This document shows, one piece after another, positions 1 to 11,004 of a stretch of 64,000 nucleotides of DNA. This DNA comes from Edolisoma coerulescens. Taxonomy: Eukaryota; Chordata; Aves; Passeriformes; Campephagidae. Where the stretch lies: positions 1 through 64,000 of the forward strand of contig VWZW01001748.1 in NCBI GenBank assembly GCA_013397115.1, in the 5' to 3' direction. The position numbers were made by a program, and so were the translations under genes. Under the pieces are notes generated by a model, which saw nothing but the letters and a program-made list of their open reading frames with translations, searched no databases and was not told where the DNA came from. Each line of letters begins with the position of its first letter. The first letter of the stretch is position 1.

Positions 1-29
1 GGAGGACCAAGTGGTGCTAACTGAGAAAG
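1..29 (+). CDS. SAT1: SAT1 exon, partial (codons 30-40)
   Basis: Encodes EDQVVLTEK after one base of codon 30, then the first base of codon 40. Donor GT is at 30-31 (gtacgg). The following intron is only 84 nt and ends in ttctag at 108-113. The exon continues left of the window. Confidence 0.93.
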
Positions 30-2009
30 GTACGGAGGCTGCAAGAGCTCACCCGGTTAGCGGCCGAGTGACAGCGCGTGTGGCTCAGGTGCGCGTGTAT
101 TCTGCTTTTCTAGAGCTGCTTGAGGATGGTTTTGGCGAGCACCCTTTCTATCACTGTCTGGTTGCAGAAGTGCCGAAAGACCAGTGGTCGTCTGAAGGTG
201 AGACTTCGCCATACTTTTTTTTCGGACGCTAAATACACAGAAGCATCATTTGCTTAATAATAACGATTGTAGATGAGGTTCCACCCGTGGACTGGGGTAA
301 GAGGAGTAGGTTAACTGGTAAAATTCAGTAATGTGTAGTGGTACTCTGCTGAAGTGGTTGCTAATCCTTGAAGCATGGGAGATCAGGTGTAACATAATGT
401 GCTTGACTCCAACTAATTAAATGGCTTTTCTTGTTTGACCCTGACTTACTTTTATGTAATTCTGTTGAATCACATTTTTTTCTTTAATTTGTCCCCAATC
501 TTCAGGTTACAGTCTCTAGCTTCGCCATGTACATGGCCCTTCCGTGTACATGGATGGGCGGGGAGGTAACTAAAAGATCCGTTACACAATAAAGTAGATG
601 ATCATAATATGAGGTAAGGTCTACAGGGACAAGTGCTATTCCCAAACCTTTACCAAAGACACAGTAGATGAGAGAAACCTGTTTGCACGCTTCTCTTACA
701 GTATGTGCAGAGTGTTATGGCAGATGTAGTTAAAATACTCAGGGTTTATGTTTGAGTGGGCTGTCGTTGGAAGAGTTGGTTTCTCTTCTCTTCTCTCTTG
801 AGCCACACAGTTATAATTGAAGCTGTGGCTTTACTTATGTTGACTTCATGGTGCTGAAGGTAAAGAAAACAGCATGATGGTCTCAGTGGAAGCCTAAGTG
901 GAAGTGCTTGAAATGCTGCTCTAAAGGTGGCCTGTGAATAGGCCTTCTGGCACAGTAGTTATTGAGCAATGTACATGGAAAGATCAGTATTCTTCACGGT
1001 TTGACAGACTATTCCTAAGGCAGCAGAGCTGGGGCAGTCATCTAGATTGTGAGCTGCTTTGTGAAGTTCTTGCTTGTACTCCAGACTGGAAATGAATCAG
1101 TAGGGTGTGCATTATTTTGTGGAAAAAAAAGCTGTGTTAACACTTACCATGACAGTGCTTTTGAGGATTTCAGGGTATGGACAGGGCAATCTTTTTTTAT
1201 TAGAGTGGTACAAATTTGTCAGAACTTGTATTTTCAATTGTGTGTTTACTTGCAAACTTCATTTTTAATTGTAACCTAGTATCAAATGTCTGCATGTCCC
1301 AGAGAAGCTGTATGTTTAAACATGCATGTAAGACTTAATATTTTTACCTTTTAAATTCCGACTAGCTGAAGTTACACCCTTTGTTTCAGAAACATGCATC
1401 GTGGGCTTTGCCATGTATTACTTCACTTATGATCCATGGATTGGAAAACTGCTGTACCTTGAAGATTTTTATGTGATGGCTGAGTACAGAGGTACCTATT
1501 GCAGAATTAGATGAGTTGCTACCCCTAGGGCTTCTGTAGATTTAAAACTTAAGTTTCTTGTTGCTTTTTGGTTTTTTAGGACTTGGTATTGGGTCAGAAA
1601 TTCTGAAGAACTTGAGTCAGGTATGTCGAAGTGCTAAGTCTAAACAAGAATTAAAGGGGGTGGCAGGACTCTAGACAGCTTAAAACATTGCCTGGAGTCT
1701 GGTAGACTGTGGGAAGTGCTGCAGTGGCTGCTGGAATGAGCTCGATGACTTGTGGTGATACGCAGTCGCTGAGTAATCTGGCCGGCTGTCACTGGGGTTG
1801 TCCCGGGGCGCTGTGACCGTGTGGCGTTGGCTTTGCAGGTGGCTGTGAAGTGCCGCTGCAGCAGCATGCACTTCCTCGTGGCGGAGTGGAACGAACCCTC
1901 CATCAGGTTCTACAAGAGACGGGGTGCCTCGGATCTGTCCACCGAGGAGGGCTGGAGGCTCTTCAAGATTGACAAAGAGTATCTCTTGAAGATGGCGGCA
2001 GAAGAGTGA
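1..2009 (+). CDS. SAT1: Spermidine/spermine N1-acetyltransferase 1, 3' part of gene (five coding exons)
   Basis: SAT1 transfers an acetyl group from acetyl-CoA to the N1 position of spermidine or spermine. This is the rate-limiting step of polyamine catabolism and export, in the cytosol. Coding exons are 1-29, 114-197, 1390-1491, 1580-1620 and 1839-2009. All junctions are GT-AG and all phases join. Base 1 is the last base of codon 30 by alignment to the human protein, so the first 30 codons lie to the left. The visible 141 residues give a 171-residue total, equal to human. GNAT hallmarks are present: the acetyl-CoA loop YRGLGIG at 100-106, Glu92, WNEPS at 132-136 and the general-acid Tyr140 in FYKRRGA. 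The C-terminus is MAAEE where human has MATEE, the tail linked to rapid proteasomal turnover. No break was seen. Identity rests on near-complete residue agreement; the paralogue SAT2 is less likely. Confidence 0.97.
114..197 (+). CDS. SAT1: SAT1 exon (codons 40-68)
   Basis: Encodes LLEDGFGEHPFYHCLVAEVP and then KDQWSSE. The polypyrimidine tract and ttctag acceptor precede it, and donor gtgaga follows. It leaves one base (G) of codon 68. This is the exon immediately upstream of the regulated intron. Confidence 0.96.
506..613 (+). other. SAT1: Candidate SAT1 cassette 'poison' exon (exon X)
   Basis: Inside intron 3 lies a segment with a good acceptor (tttgtccccaatcttcag, ending at 505) and a strong donor (gag|gtaagg at 614). 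It is 108 nt long. Spliced after the exon ending at 197 it adds GYSL and then TAG at 517-519, so the product would be truncated and the mRNA a nonsense-mediated decay target. In mammals SAT1 is known to carry a cassette exon of about 110 nt in this same intron, whose skipping is promoted by polyamines (the SSAT-X transcript). Position, length and immediate stop all match. An alternative donor (gag|gtaact at 566) would give a 60-nt version that still contains the stop. Confidence 0.8.
524..553 (+). promoter_or_regulatory. Hairpin-forming palindromes inside the SAT1 cassette exon
   Basis: A perfect 14-nt palindrome (GCCATGTACATGGC, 524-537) is followed by TGTACATGG at 545-553. The latter can pair with CCATGTACA at 525-533 to make a 9-bp stem with an 11-nt loop. 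Two mutually exclusive structures are therefore possible just downstream of the cassette acceptor. A role in splice control is inference. Confidence 0.5.
1390..1491 (+). CDS. SAT1: SAT1 exon (codons 68-102)
   Basis: Encodes the central beta-strand core, with GFAMYYFTYDPWIGKLLYLE and DFYVMAEYR. It carries Glu92 and enters the acetyl-CoA pyrophosphate-binding loop at Arg101. Acceptor is tttcag, donor gtacct. Confidence 0.96.
1580..1620 (+). CDS. SAT1: SAT1 exon (codons 102-115)
   Basis: A 41-nt exon encoding GLGIGSEILKNLSQ, the glycine-rich acetyl-CoA loop and the start of the following helix. Acceptor is gttttttag, donor gtatgt. Confidence 0.95.
1839..2009 (+). CDS. SAT1: SAT1 terminal coding exon (codons 116-171 and stop)
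   Basis: Begins VAVKCRCSSMHFLVAEWNEP, continues through Tyr140 and ends KEYLLKMAAEE with TGA at 2007-2009. Acceptor is ctttgcag at 1831-1838. No stop or frameshift interrupts it. Confidence 0.97.
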   Translation: MAVKCRCSSMHFLVAEWNEPSIRFYKRRGASDLSTEEGWRLFKIDKEYLLKMAAEE

Positions 2010-2420
2010 GAGATTATTCCAGCAAATAAATTCTTTCTGCGAATATACGTGCTCTCTGAATAAACTCCTTCTTGCTTTCTGTGTATGTACAGTTTGTAGT
2101 GGAATAAAGTAGTGTGGATGCTAATAATGACAGTGCAGGTGTGGTCATAGAGTAATTGGTACTGTGATCTGGAGCTGAGGCATCTGTGAAGTTCAGTATG
2201 TGCTTGTGTGCATCCTTTACCAGTGTGGGCTTGTAATCCTTGTATATGGAAACTTCATTCTTGTAAGTGTCATTCAAATGTGTACAATGTACACACTGGT
2301 AGGGTTTGTTTTAATTATTGCCTTTTATAAAAATAAAATAGTGTTTTCACTTCATGGCCGTAGTTTTGACTTTAATTCTCTCGTAAAGTTTTCCCTCCAA
2401 TAACATGCAAATTAATAAAA
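2010..2420 (+). terminator. SAT1: SAT1 3' UTR with polyadenylation signals
   Basis: AATAAA hexamers occur at 2025-2030, 2059-2064 and 2103-2108, with later A-rich copies near 2331 and 2411. The 2059 and 2103 copies are followed by T/GT-rich sequence, as expected for cleavage sites. Which one is used cannot be decided from sequence. Confidence 0.6.
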
Positions 2421-3555
2421 GACTTGATTGACTTCAACCTTCTCACAAGTGAAATGATTTACCATGGTCCCAGTGGGAAAAAAGTGCACTTGTGTGCCGG
2501 TGGGATGTGGTGGCAAGGTTCTGAGCACCTGAGTATTTGAAAGGGTTTGGTATCAACCCCTGCTTCCTGTGTGGTGCAGGGCATCCTGGCTTGTGACATA
2601 CATTTTCAGGTACAGTTGGAGTCCCTAAATTAGGTTTCTGCTCTCTGGACAGCTGTTCCAGAAAGTCTGGAGCTTGGGATGTCCAGTTACCTCAGTTGGA
2701 AGGACATAGCCTTGAAGGGAAAGATGCATCCTGGTGTGGTTTCAAAGCCTAAGTAACAGAAATTGGTTTTGACTGGTCACAGTAAATGAAAGTATATTTA
2801 CAAACCACACAAAAAGCTCCATTATGTGATCCTTAAAACACCTAACTTGGATGCTTCTGGTGGCTTGTGTTTCTGTACCTGATTTCAGGTATGGTTCAGC
2901 ATTTCGTGTGCCTCAGTGGCTGTGCTTGAGCTGTGAGTGCTGCGTTAAGCAGTAGAAAACCAATCCTGTGTGTTGAAGCCCTTGCACAGCAGTAGGTGGA
3001 AACAAGGCTGCTCATCAGTTTTTTACTTGTCTTTAAAACAAATTAACAACTTTGCAGTACTATGTCTGCCCCTCTCATAAGTTGATGGTGAAAGTGGATG
3101 CATGCAAACTTTGTGCTGCTCTCCTCTTGCTCTCTGGTAACCCTGCAATAAAAGGCTTTTTTTGGCCTGCCCTGCTTTCACTTCAAAGGAAGGGAAGAGA
3201 CTTAGCTGCATTGTAACATAAACTGGTTTAAATAAAACAGGGTTTTAAACCTGTTGGTCACTGCATAAATCATGTGTCACATGGAAGGTGTGTCCTCATC
3301 CTAGAGAGTAGTGGGCAGTGGCTGCTTCAACCATGGGAAATGCTGAATGTTATTTTAAGAATAAGGTATCACTACCAAGGGCAAATAGAGAGCTATGAAA
3401 CTATTCTTATTTTCTGTTTTGTTTTTGGTTTTAGCTGATGTGTAGTCAGCAGTGTGTCAGCTCTGCCCAGGTATGAGGCTTGGCTCTCAGCTGTTGCTTC
3501 AAGAGTGAGAACACTAATGAAAAATACAGGAGCTCTTGGAAGAGAGCAGAAGGTA
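2421..3555. other. Intergenic, no gene seen
   Basis: Unique-looking sequence downstream of SAT1. No exon with convincing splice sites and no repeat family recognised. Confidence 0.5.
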
Positions 3556-3559
3556 GCTC

Positions 3560-4207
3560 TTCCTTGGGGGTGTTGGCGGACAAGAAGCTCACCAGTGTCT
3601 TGGCAATGTGCACTCGCAGCCCAGAAAACCAACCATGTCCTGGGTTGCATCCAAAGTGCTGTGGGCAGCAGGTCAAGGGAGGGGGCTCTGCCCCTCTGCT
3701 CCACTCTGGTGAGACTCACCCAGAGTGCTGCATCCAGCCCTGGGGTCCCCAGCATCTGAAGGACATGGACCTGCTGGAGTGAGTCCAGAGGAGGCCATGG
3801 CGATGATCAGAGGTCTGGAGCATCTCTCATGAACACAGGCTGAGAGAGCTGGAGCTGCTCAGCCTGGAGAAGAAAAGGCTCCAGGGAGACCTAGCAGCTT
3901 TCCAGTACCTAAAGGGGCTACAGAAAGCTGGAGAGGGACTTTTCTGAGGGTTAAGAGGGCTTTAAGCTGTAGGAGGACAGGTTTAGACTGGCTAGTAAGA
4001 AGAAATTTTTACTGTGAGGGTGGTGAGGCACTGGAATGGGTTGCCCAGAGTTGTGGATGTCTCATCCCTGGAAGCATTCAAGGCCAGGCTGGATGAGGCT
4101 TTGAGCAACCTGGTCTAGTGGGTGGCATCCCTGACCATGGAGGATGATGGAACAAGATGGTTCTGTGAGGTCCCTTCCAACCCAAACCATTCTATGGGTC
4201 TGTGATA
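3560..4207 (+). mobile_element. CR1 LINE 3' fragment
   Basis: The segment follows the CR1 consensus layout. It opens with the end of the ORF2 region (ttggcggacaagaagctcac), passes CAGAGGAGG and CTGAGAGAGCTGGAGCTG, and ends with ggtcccttccaacccaaacc followed by the CR1-type terminal short repeat (attctatg). It is 5'-truncated, as usual for CR1, and its frames are broken, so it encodes nothing functional. Confidence 0.9.
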
Positions 4208-5525
4208 TGGTTCCAGTGCTTATCTGGGCTAACTCCAGCTGGACTGAGAATGGAATCTGTCACAAGAATTACCTTGATTGAGCAGGTCAGGTTCTGCATA
4301 AGGAACATCCCTTTCCAGGACTGCCCCTGTCCATGCAGCATCTCAGCTGCTGTGGCAGCATTCATACCACACACAGGAGCCTGAGGCTCAAATCCCTCTC
4401 CTACCCAATGGGAGTGGAAATGTGTTTCTCTCTTGGCCAAAGATTAAATGCCAGGCTACAAACCTCCCTGCCCTTGCTGAGCCTGTACTCTTCTGGAATT
4501 CAGTAGGACAAAGGAAGTGGGAACAAGCCTGCCCAAGGAACCAGCCCAAGAGCTGGTGATGGAGGCAGAATGGGGAAAAGGAGATGGTCTCCAGCAGCTC
4601 TCACTGAGCATCAGGATGTTATATCTTCTCCTTGGTGAAGATGTAGTAACTTCACTGGTTACTCTGAGCTACATTAACCTACTCATCTCATCTCCTGCAT
4701 CTCGGACCTATTGCATCTCAGTCCTACTGCAATCTGTTTGGAAGTTATTTTAAGCTTGTGCTTCTGGCTCCGTGTATCAGACCAGAAGGTGATTGCTAGT
4801 AGAGCAGTTTAAGAGTGTTTTTATTTTGAAATTAACAGTTCATTAGATATCTAGGGCAGGCCTGCTTAAATCTCAGGCCCCAGACTTCTGGAGCACAATA
4901 AAGCTATCAAAGCTGCATGACTGAATGGAACAAGCTAACTAATTAGGCATTATAATTAGGAAAGTAAGCAGCTTAGTCAAATTTTCAATCAATTTAAAAT
5001 TGTTTATCGTATCTTGTTCATCTTCTGCCAAGGTGGCTTACCATTGCATTTTCTAAACAAATTCTGATGGATTCTCTGGGAGTCACAGAAAACAAGCGAG
5101 GCAGTGCTAGATGAGAATACCTTTTCTAGCCAATGGGGATAATTTTAAACATTAACACGTGAAAGGAAATACAAGAACCAGCCATTCAGATATTACTTTC
5201 GCTGAGATCCTACTAAGAGGCAGGGTTTTTAAAACCAGCAGAAATATTCTCACAGTCTTGGTAAGAGAGTCTCCAGCAGTGATGTGGTAATGACGTGGGT
5301 CAAGAAAAGACCAATTTTAAATTCTCTCAATACCTTTTTCTCAAGCTACGGGAGGCCCAAAGTGCCTCTGGAACTACAATTGAGACGTACAGCAGAGTGT
5401 TTTCTGTGGCTTTAGATGCTGGAGAAACCTCACCTGGTGTGACTTTCCCCGGTTCCAGGACCTCAATCACACCGCCAAGCTGAGTGCCAGCATATGATGG
5501 GGGCTGAGCAATAGCAGCTGGCTGT
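4208..5525. other. Intergenic, AT-rich, possible conserved element
   Basis: No exon is supported. Around 4930-5010 there is a cluster of TAAT cores (for example taattaggcattataattag), compatible with a homeodomain-bound enhancer, but that is only a motif observation. Confidence 0.3.
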
Positions 5526-5529
5526 GAGC

Positions 5530-6490
5530 CGGTCCCTGGTGTCCCACCAGTGGGAGCCCATCACGGCAGAGGCACAGGGCTGGCGGGCGGCCCTGCTCCC
5601 CTGCTGCAGCGAGCCTGCCTCCGGGCAAGAGTTAGCGAGCGAGTGTCACCAGCGCTGATAACATCTCCAGGGAGCCGGGGTGCAAAGCTCCTCCTCGCTC
5701 TCCCTCTCAAACTCATGCCCCGGGAAGTTCTCCTCACGCTGAACCAGCCAGCGGAACATTTCGCAATGGCAGAGTTACCGCATTCCCATCGGGAGGGGAT
5801 AGAAGGGTGGCCTCGGACCAACTTGCGGCCGGAGGATGCGTCAGGACCATCCCCGGCTGCGAGCAGAGGGAGCGCCGGGCTCGCCGCCCCCTCTCCGCTT
5901 GGCCTTTTCCTGTTCACAGGCTCCTGCACAATGATCCGAGACGTAGCCATAGCGACGGCATGGAAGGAGGCTTTTTTTATCTACATAAGTTAAAACAAAA
6001 TATGTGTGAGAAAAACAACCCTCCCCCATCTTCTTGTAAAGAGCCTTCGCCGTCCATGAAATTCAAAAAGCCAATGCAAACTTTTCCTCCGAAAAAGCAC
6101 GTGGGGGCTTTACTGCATTCCTGCACGTGGTGTTTTGTCTTGGAAGAGTCGCCGTCCCGGAGCCTGTCCCGCGGCAAGCGGAGGTGTCAGCTCAGGGAAA
6201 ACACCCGCTCCGTACGGAGAGGGACTCGGGAAAGCTCGGCGTAATTCCCCGCCAGGCAGCGCTGCCCCGGGCTGGAGGCCAGCCCAGGGCTGTGAGTCGT
6301 GCCTCCCTTTCTTTGAGCTGACCAGAAGCTTTATTTCCTTCGGCTTGCACAAGCTTCGTCCTCACAGCGCTCGCTCCCCTGGGCTCTCGCTCCGCATCCC
6401 TCGGGGAGCAGAGGCTGAGCTCCGGAGCGCTCACACGGACCGACGGACGGCAGCGCCGGCGGACCAAACCTGCCGCCTATAAATAATTCA
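5530..6490. promoter_or_regulatory. Orphan CpG island with E-box pair
   Basis: About 950 bp of GC-rich DNA dense in CpG, densest at 5580-5900 and 6170-6480, in otherwise CpG-poor surroundings. Two CACGTG E-boxes lie 26 bp apart (6098-6103 and 6124-6129). Several frames are open for 60-147 codons on both strands, as expected in GC-rich DNA, but none resembles a known protein. CpG islands usually mark promoters in birds, so this may be the start of an unannotated RNA or a distal regulatory element of SAT1 or APOO. It lies about 3.5 kb beyond the SAT1 3' end. Confidence 0.65.
6478..6484 (+). promoter_or_regulatory. TATA box at edge of CpG island
   Basis: TATAAAT lies at the 3' border of the CpG island and would place a plus-strand start near 6508. 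A T-tract (about 6571-6590) follows. No downstream exon could be assigned. Confidence 0.35.
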
Positions 6491-9400
6491 CCTCACGCAA
6501 CAGACTCAGCTGTGCCCGGTTGTTTTGCTTGCCTGGGCAGGATTGCTTAAATGGGTTTTTTTCCTTTCTCTTTTTTTTTTTTTTTTTTTTAAACTCAGGT
6601 TTCAGAGAAGTGGCTGCAGTTTAAAGAGAGGCTGCTCAGCTCCTGTGTGAAACCAAGCAGCAAAGCAGCACCGTGCCTGCTGCTGATGTTTAATCTCACT
6701 GCAAACTCAAAGCAGGCTCTAACTTCACCATCCAGGTGAGATTCCCTCCCAGTACTCTTCCTTCTTCCCCCAAGACTTGGCTAATGTTTTTTTGCTGTCC
6801 AGCCGGTTTTTGGTAAATACAACGTTGATGGAGGGCTTGAGAACCCATCAGGAGCTCAGACTTGTCCCCACATGGAGCTTGTGGAGGGGAGGGTGTACGG
6901 CTGAAGACAGTGGGTGTGGGCTCTGGGGCGGGAGCACAGCCCAACACCAGTGCAGCACTGGGAGATGCACCTCTCCTGACCCTCAGGCCTTACCCTGCTG
7001 AGCTCTGACTTTTTCTGCAATCAGAAACACTCTGTGCTTGATAACAGAGTAAAGCACAGGTACACACCTCAGCTGAAAATAGCGAGCGAGGGGGAGGAAA
7101 TTCTATCTTCAAACCAGTTTCGGTTTCATTTCACAGATTTACTCCAGGCCAAAGCAAGAGATAAAAAGCTCCAGGGGATAATTAGCTAGAGAGGATGGAA
7201 AACAAACACCCTGTTCAGAAACTGCTCTCAGGTAAATAGTTTTGTTTATTTGTGTTTCGAACTTTGCATATTTTGATTGTTGACATAGCAGGTGTCAGAT
7301 GGTCACATCCACTCAAAGGGAAAAGGAACCTCCATTTTCCTGAAGCGTTTCCCTTCTCCACTAAAACAGACTAAAAATAACGTGCTTTGGTAAGATGAAA
7401 CCAGGTGCCCATCCTCTCCTGAAAGTTTGCTGTACAGTATGATGAGGTGGCTTTACATCTTTCAAATCACCTCTCAGGAACCCACTGTGCAGGGATGGGA
7501 CATGAATCCCTGAAATTCCTACTAGAAACCTTCCTCCACACAGGGAAAAAGCATGAGAGAGATGGTAGCTTTCCACATGAAAGCCCATCAGTGTTTCCAA
7601 GTAACCGGATATTGCAGTGTTATTTTCAAAACACACTGATAAAACTGCAGGGTGAGATTTTGCAAAGCTGGTTACTATAATTGGATGCCCAGATACCACA
7701 GCAAAGGTACCTTTGAACAGTCTTTCTTTGTTGCTCTCATGATGAGCAAACTCCAGTCTGGGCTCTCTGTGATCTCCCTGAACTTCCAGATTTGGCCCAC
7801 TTGAGTCACCGACACACAAACACCACCACACACCTTGCGCAGGAGGAAACAAGACTCGTAGTTTTGGTCTGTAGTCTCGTGCCTTTTGCAATCAGTTCAC
7901 ATGATAGGATTTGGGTTTCTGCCCCAGCCAGCTTCCTGCCACAGCCTAGCACAAATGCACAAGAACATTTCCAACCACAGCGTCAATGTGTTTTAGCTAC
8001 ACTTGTAGGTACATGGGTCTTTTTCAGAGTTAACAGAGGGATGGATCAAACCCTGCATTCACCACTCCTGGAGGTCATAACCTCTGTATAGAGCTGTAGC
8101 TTTGCCACTGGGGCAGAAAATGTAAGTTTAAAAGGAGGCAGGAGAAGAGATGTGCAGCACTGAAGGAGGCCAGGTGCAGGGGCTGACCACAGCCTGCCGC
8201 AGGAAGCCACACACCCAGCGGAGGAAGCAGCATCAAGGGAAACAGTTTAGACTTTATCCTTTCCAGATAATGTAATCAGAACAAACTAGAAGACTTATTT
8301 CACAAAATCAGAAGTCTGAGAGGTAAATTCTTGAGATACATTAATAATTTCTGGATTGTTTTTACCTCCCATTGATGTCATTAGCCACAACTCAATGGAT
8401 TAGCAAGTACTAGATTTGGTGGTGTAGGAGCAGGAATTATTTGTTGCTGAAGAGCAACTGGCAGAACTGGCAGATGGAAGCAGCAACAAGTGCTAGGATC
8501 AAAGAAACAACACCTTATTAATCCAATTTAAACAAAAACAAAACTAGCTGAAAATTTGAGGGATAGTGGCTGTTCTTTAGCCAGGCAAGAAAACACACCC
8601 ATTTTATGTAACTACGTATCTCTGAAAGCTATAAAGCTGCCAGACTGTAAAACAGGGTGATAAACCAAAGTCCACTGCATTACAAAGTACAGCTGGTTCA
8701 AATGACAGTGAAGTCAGGACAAGGCTAAAGAATCCCAAAGGAAAACAAAATAAAATTACGTAAGCAAATACGCAGGATTTATAGGCATGAGCTGACTACC
8801 TTCTCAGGACAAAGTAATAAAAGCATTCTGTATTTGCATGCTGGGTTTGCCATCACCATGATTTGAAATTTGATTACAGATGTCCTGCAGGGACTCAGAA
8901 CCACAGAGCTCCTTTACTTGCCATTTGGGCTTGGTGTCAGCAAGCTATTATTTTCTGCTGTTAAAAGCCAAAGCACTTTTCATCCCTGCAGCTCTACATA
9001 GTCAGACATCCCTACCTTCACTCCCAGGCAGGGCCAGGTTTGCCTCTAGGCACCCATAGCCATGTGCCTCTCCAGCACAGTTTGGGCAGCTGGGGCTTCC
9101 CTTATGCAGGCTCACATCTGGTTTCTCAGCTGGGCTATTTTCTGCAATAAGCACAGGACTGCAAAAGTGGAAGGTCCTTTTAACACAGGTCTAAAAGCAA
9201 GTAGAGGTGTAGAGGAGGATGTGACATTATCTCCTGTTTATTCTTAAAGAAGCTGTTGAGACTTTTGGATCCAAGAAGTGATGGTCCTTTCATTTAAGTT
9301 AAAAAGCATCAGGTGCTCCTGTTTACAGAAGTACAGAATGTAACCCAAATATAAATGCACCTCAGGCACGTGCAGCTTGCAGTAAAAGGTTTAGAAGCAC

Positions 9401-11000
9401 CAGTATGCTGTGGGCTGTGCTGGGCCAGCCCTCACCCCTTGCCAGAATGCAGCCACAGCCCCTCAGCTGGCTGGGCTGCTCTGCATGTGCAAAGCCCCAG
9501 CACCAAGGGGACAGTGGCACTTGCTGCTGGTCCTTCTCTTTCATGACCTTTTCCAAGTTCAGCCATGATGGCCTTACTTTACGCAGCTCCAAACAGCACC
9601 AAGCTCGTCACAGGTGCTGCAGGATGTTTCAGAGGAGTTTCTGTGGGAACTGGCACAGGACAGAGGGGCATGGAGGTGTCCATGAGCATTTGGAAGTTCT
9701 CAACCCCTTGGTGCACAAGCACTTGCTGCGCACTAAAGGTCACACTGAGTACTCCACGGGAATATGACCACAGACACTCCTGGGGAAATGACCACAGACA
9801 ACTCAGACAACTCCAAGTGTCAAATCCTGGTAGTGTTGTTTCTGGTGATACTGCATCCAGCAAAACCTGCCTGGCTGCAGTGTGGGGGACACCTGCAGGC
9901 TCAGCACCTGCCAACACACACACGGACACACACCGTGCCAAGACTGCGTCCTTTTCCAGGGAGGCTGAGCCCCAGCAGCCTCATGGCAAACAGTGTTTGA
10001 GAAGAGCCTGGGTTTGTCCGAGGCAGCTTCTCTGCAGCGGGGCTGAGCTGTGGCAGTCAGGATTTAGTGCCTGCTGGGGTACCACAGCCAGAGTCACAGC
10101 TGGGGGCTTGGTGTGGCCCATGGTGGGACATGATGGAGGAGAAACCCGCTGAGGCACACACAGGCAGATGTGGGGAGCAAGTGTGGGTTCGTCCCTCCCC
10201 GTGCTTTTGGGCATGCCAAGGGCAGGGAGGGCTGGCAGTGGGTCTGCTCGGCTGCCGGGCCCCCTCAGCAGCTACTCTGTATCACAGGGAAAGGAAGCTC
10301 AAACTTCTCCTTCAGACAGGGAAGTGCCTTGTCTGAAGCGGCTTTCGGCCTGGAACGTGACAGGCCCGGGGCGTGTTGTGGTGCCGTGGGCAGCAGCACG
10401 CTCGGCTGCCTGTCTCACAGGCCGCGGCCCGGCACACGGGGTAAAACATACACTGAGTTTTATGAGTGAAGAAACAGTGCCCTGCGGTGAAGCAGCAAGT
10501 GTTCCCAAAAACAGCTTTCTGCAACACAGCTGGCATGAAACATCAATATTTTTTCCAGAGAGTCTCTTTTACCACAACACTGCAAACTCAGCCACCACCC
10601 CAGGCCAGGCAAGTACAGCCAGGATGATGTCCAGGGCTGACTTCAAATCAGCCCTCCCTGTGACACCTGAGAACAACCTCCATGGACATCCAGCAGAGCT
10701 GCCACCATTAACTAAACCCCCTTTTTTTCAGAGCAGTTTATTTAATCACATAGTCTCAGAGGTATGTGTGACTCACATCACGTGTGAGTGAGCGCATGTA
10801 TGTGAGTTCCTGTTCTTCCCCGTTAAAGCCATAGTTAAAAGACTTTTCCCACAGAGATATAGTGGAGTTTTACTTAATTCACGGCACATACAGTCAGTAC
10901 CTGAGTGATAATGTGCATAAATAGTAAATGAGTTGCACCTGATCATGATAAGTTTTTGTGTAGTTTCCATTAAAGGTATAGCAGTGAACTTCTAATGCTC
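6491..11000. other. Intergenic, mixed GC, no gene seen
   Basis: Contains moderately GC-rich stretches at 6850-7000 and 9400-10450, the latter with a CpG cluster near 10320-10440. Open frames up to 195 codons occur here but have biased composition, overlap on both strands and lack family signatures. No repeat was recognised. Confidence 0.4.
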
Positions 11001-11004
11001 ATGT

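Noticed and set aside
3393..3782. Frames of 100-120 codons near 3.4-3.8 kb
   Set aside because: They lie largely in the CR1 fragment starting near 3560.
5550..6482. Overlapping open frames of 115-147 codons in the CpG island
   Set aside because: GC-rich DNA has few stops, and frames are open on both strands at once. Arginine/proline-rich products without similarity.
7361..7891. Minus-strand open frame of 176 codons
   Set aside because: No recognisable motif, no promoter or splice context, unique non-repetitive DNA. Compatible with chance.
9565..10152. Plus-strand open frame of 195 codons
   Set aside because: In GC-richer intergenic DNA with several overlapping frames open on both strands. 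No family signature and an arbitrary start.
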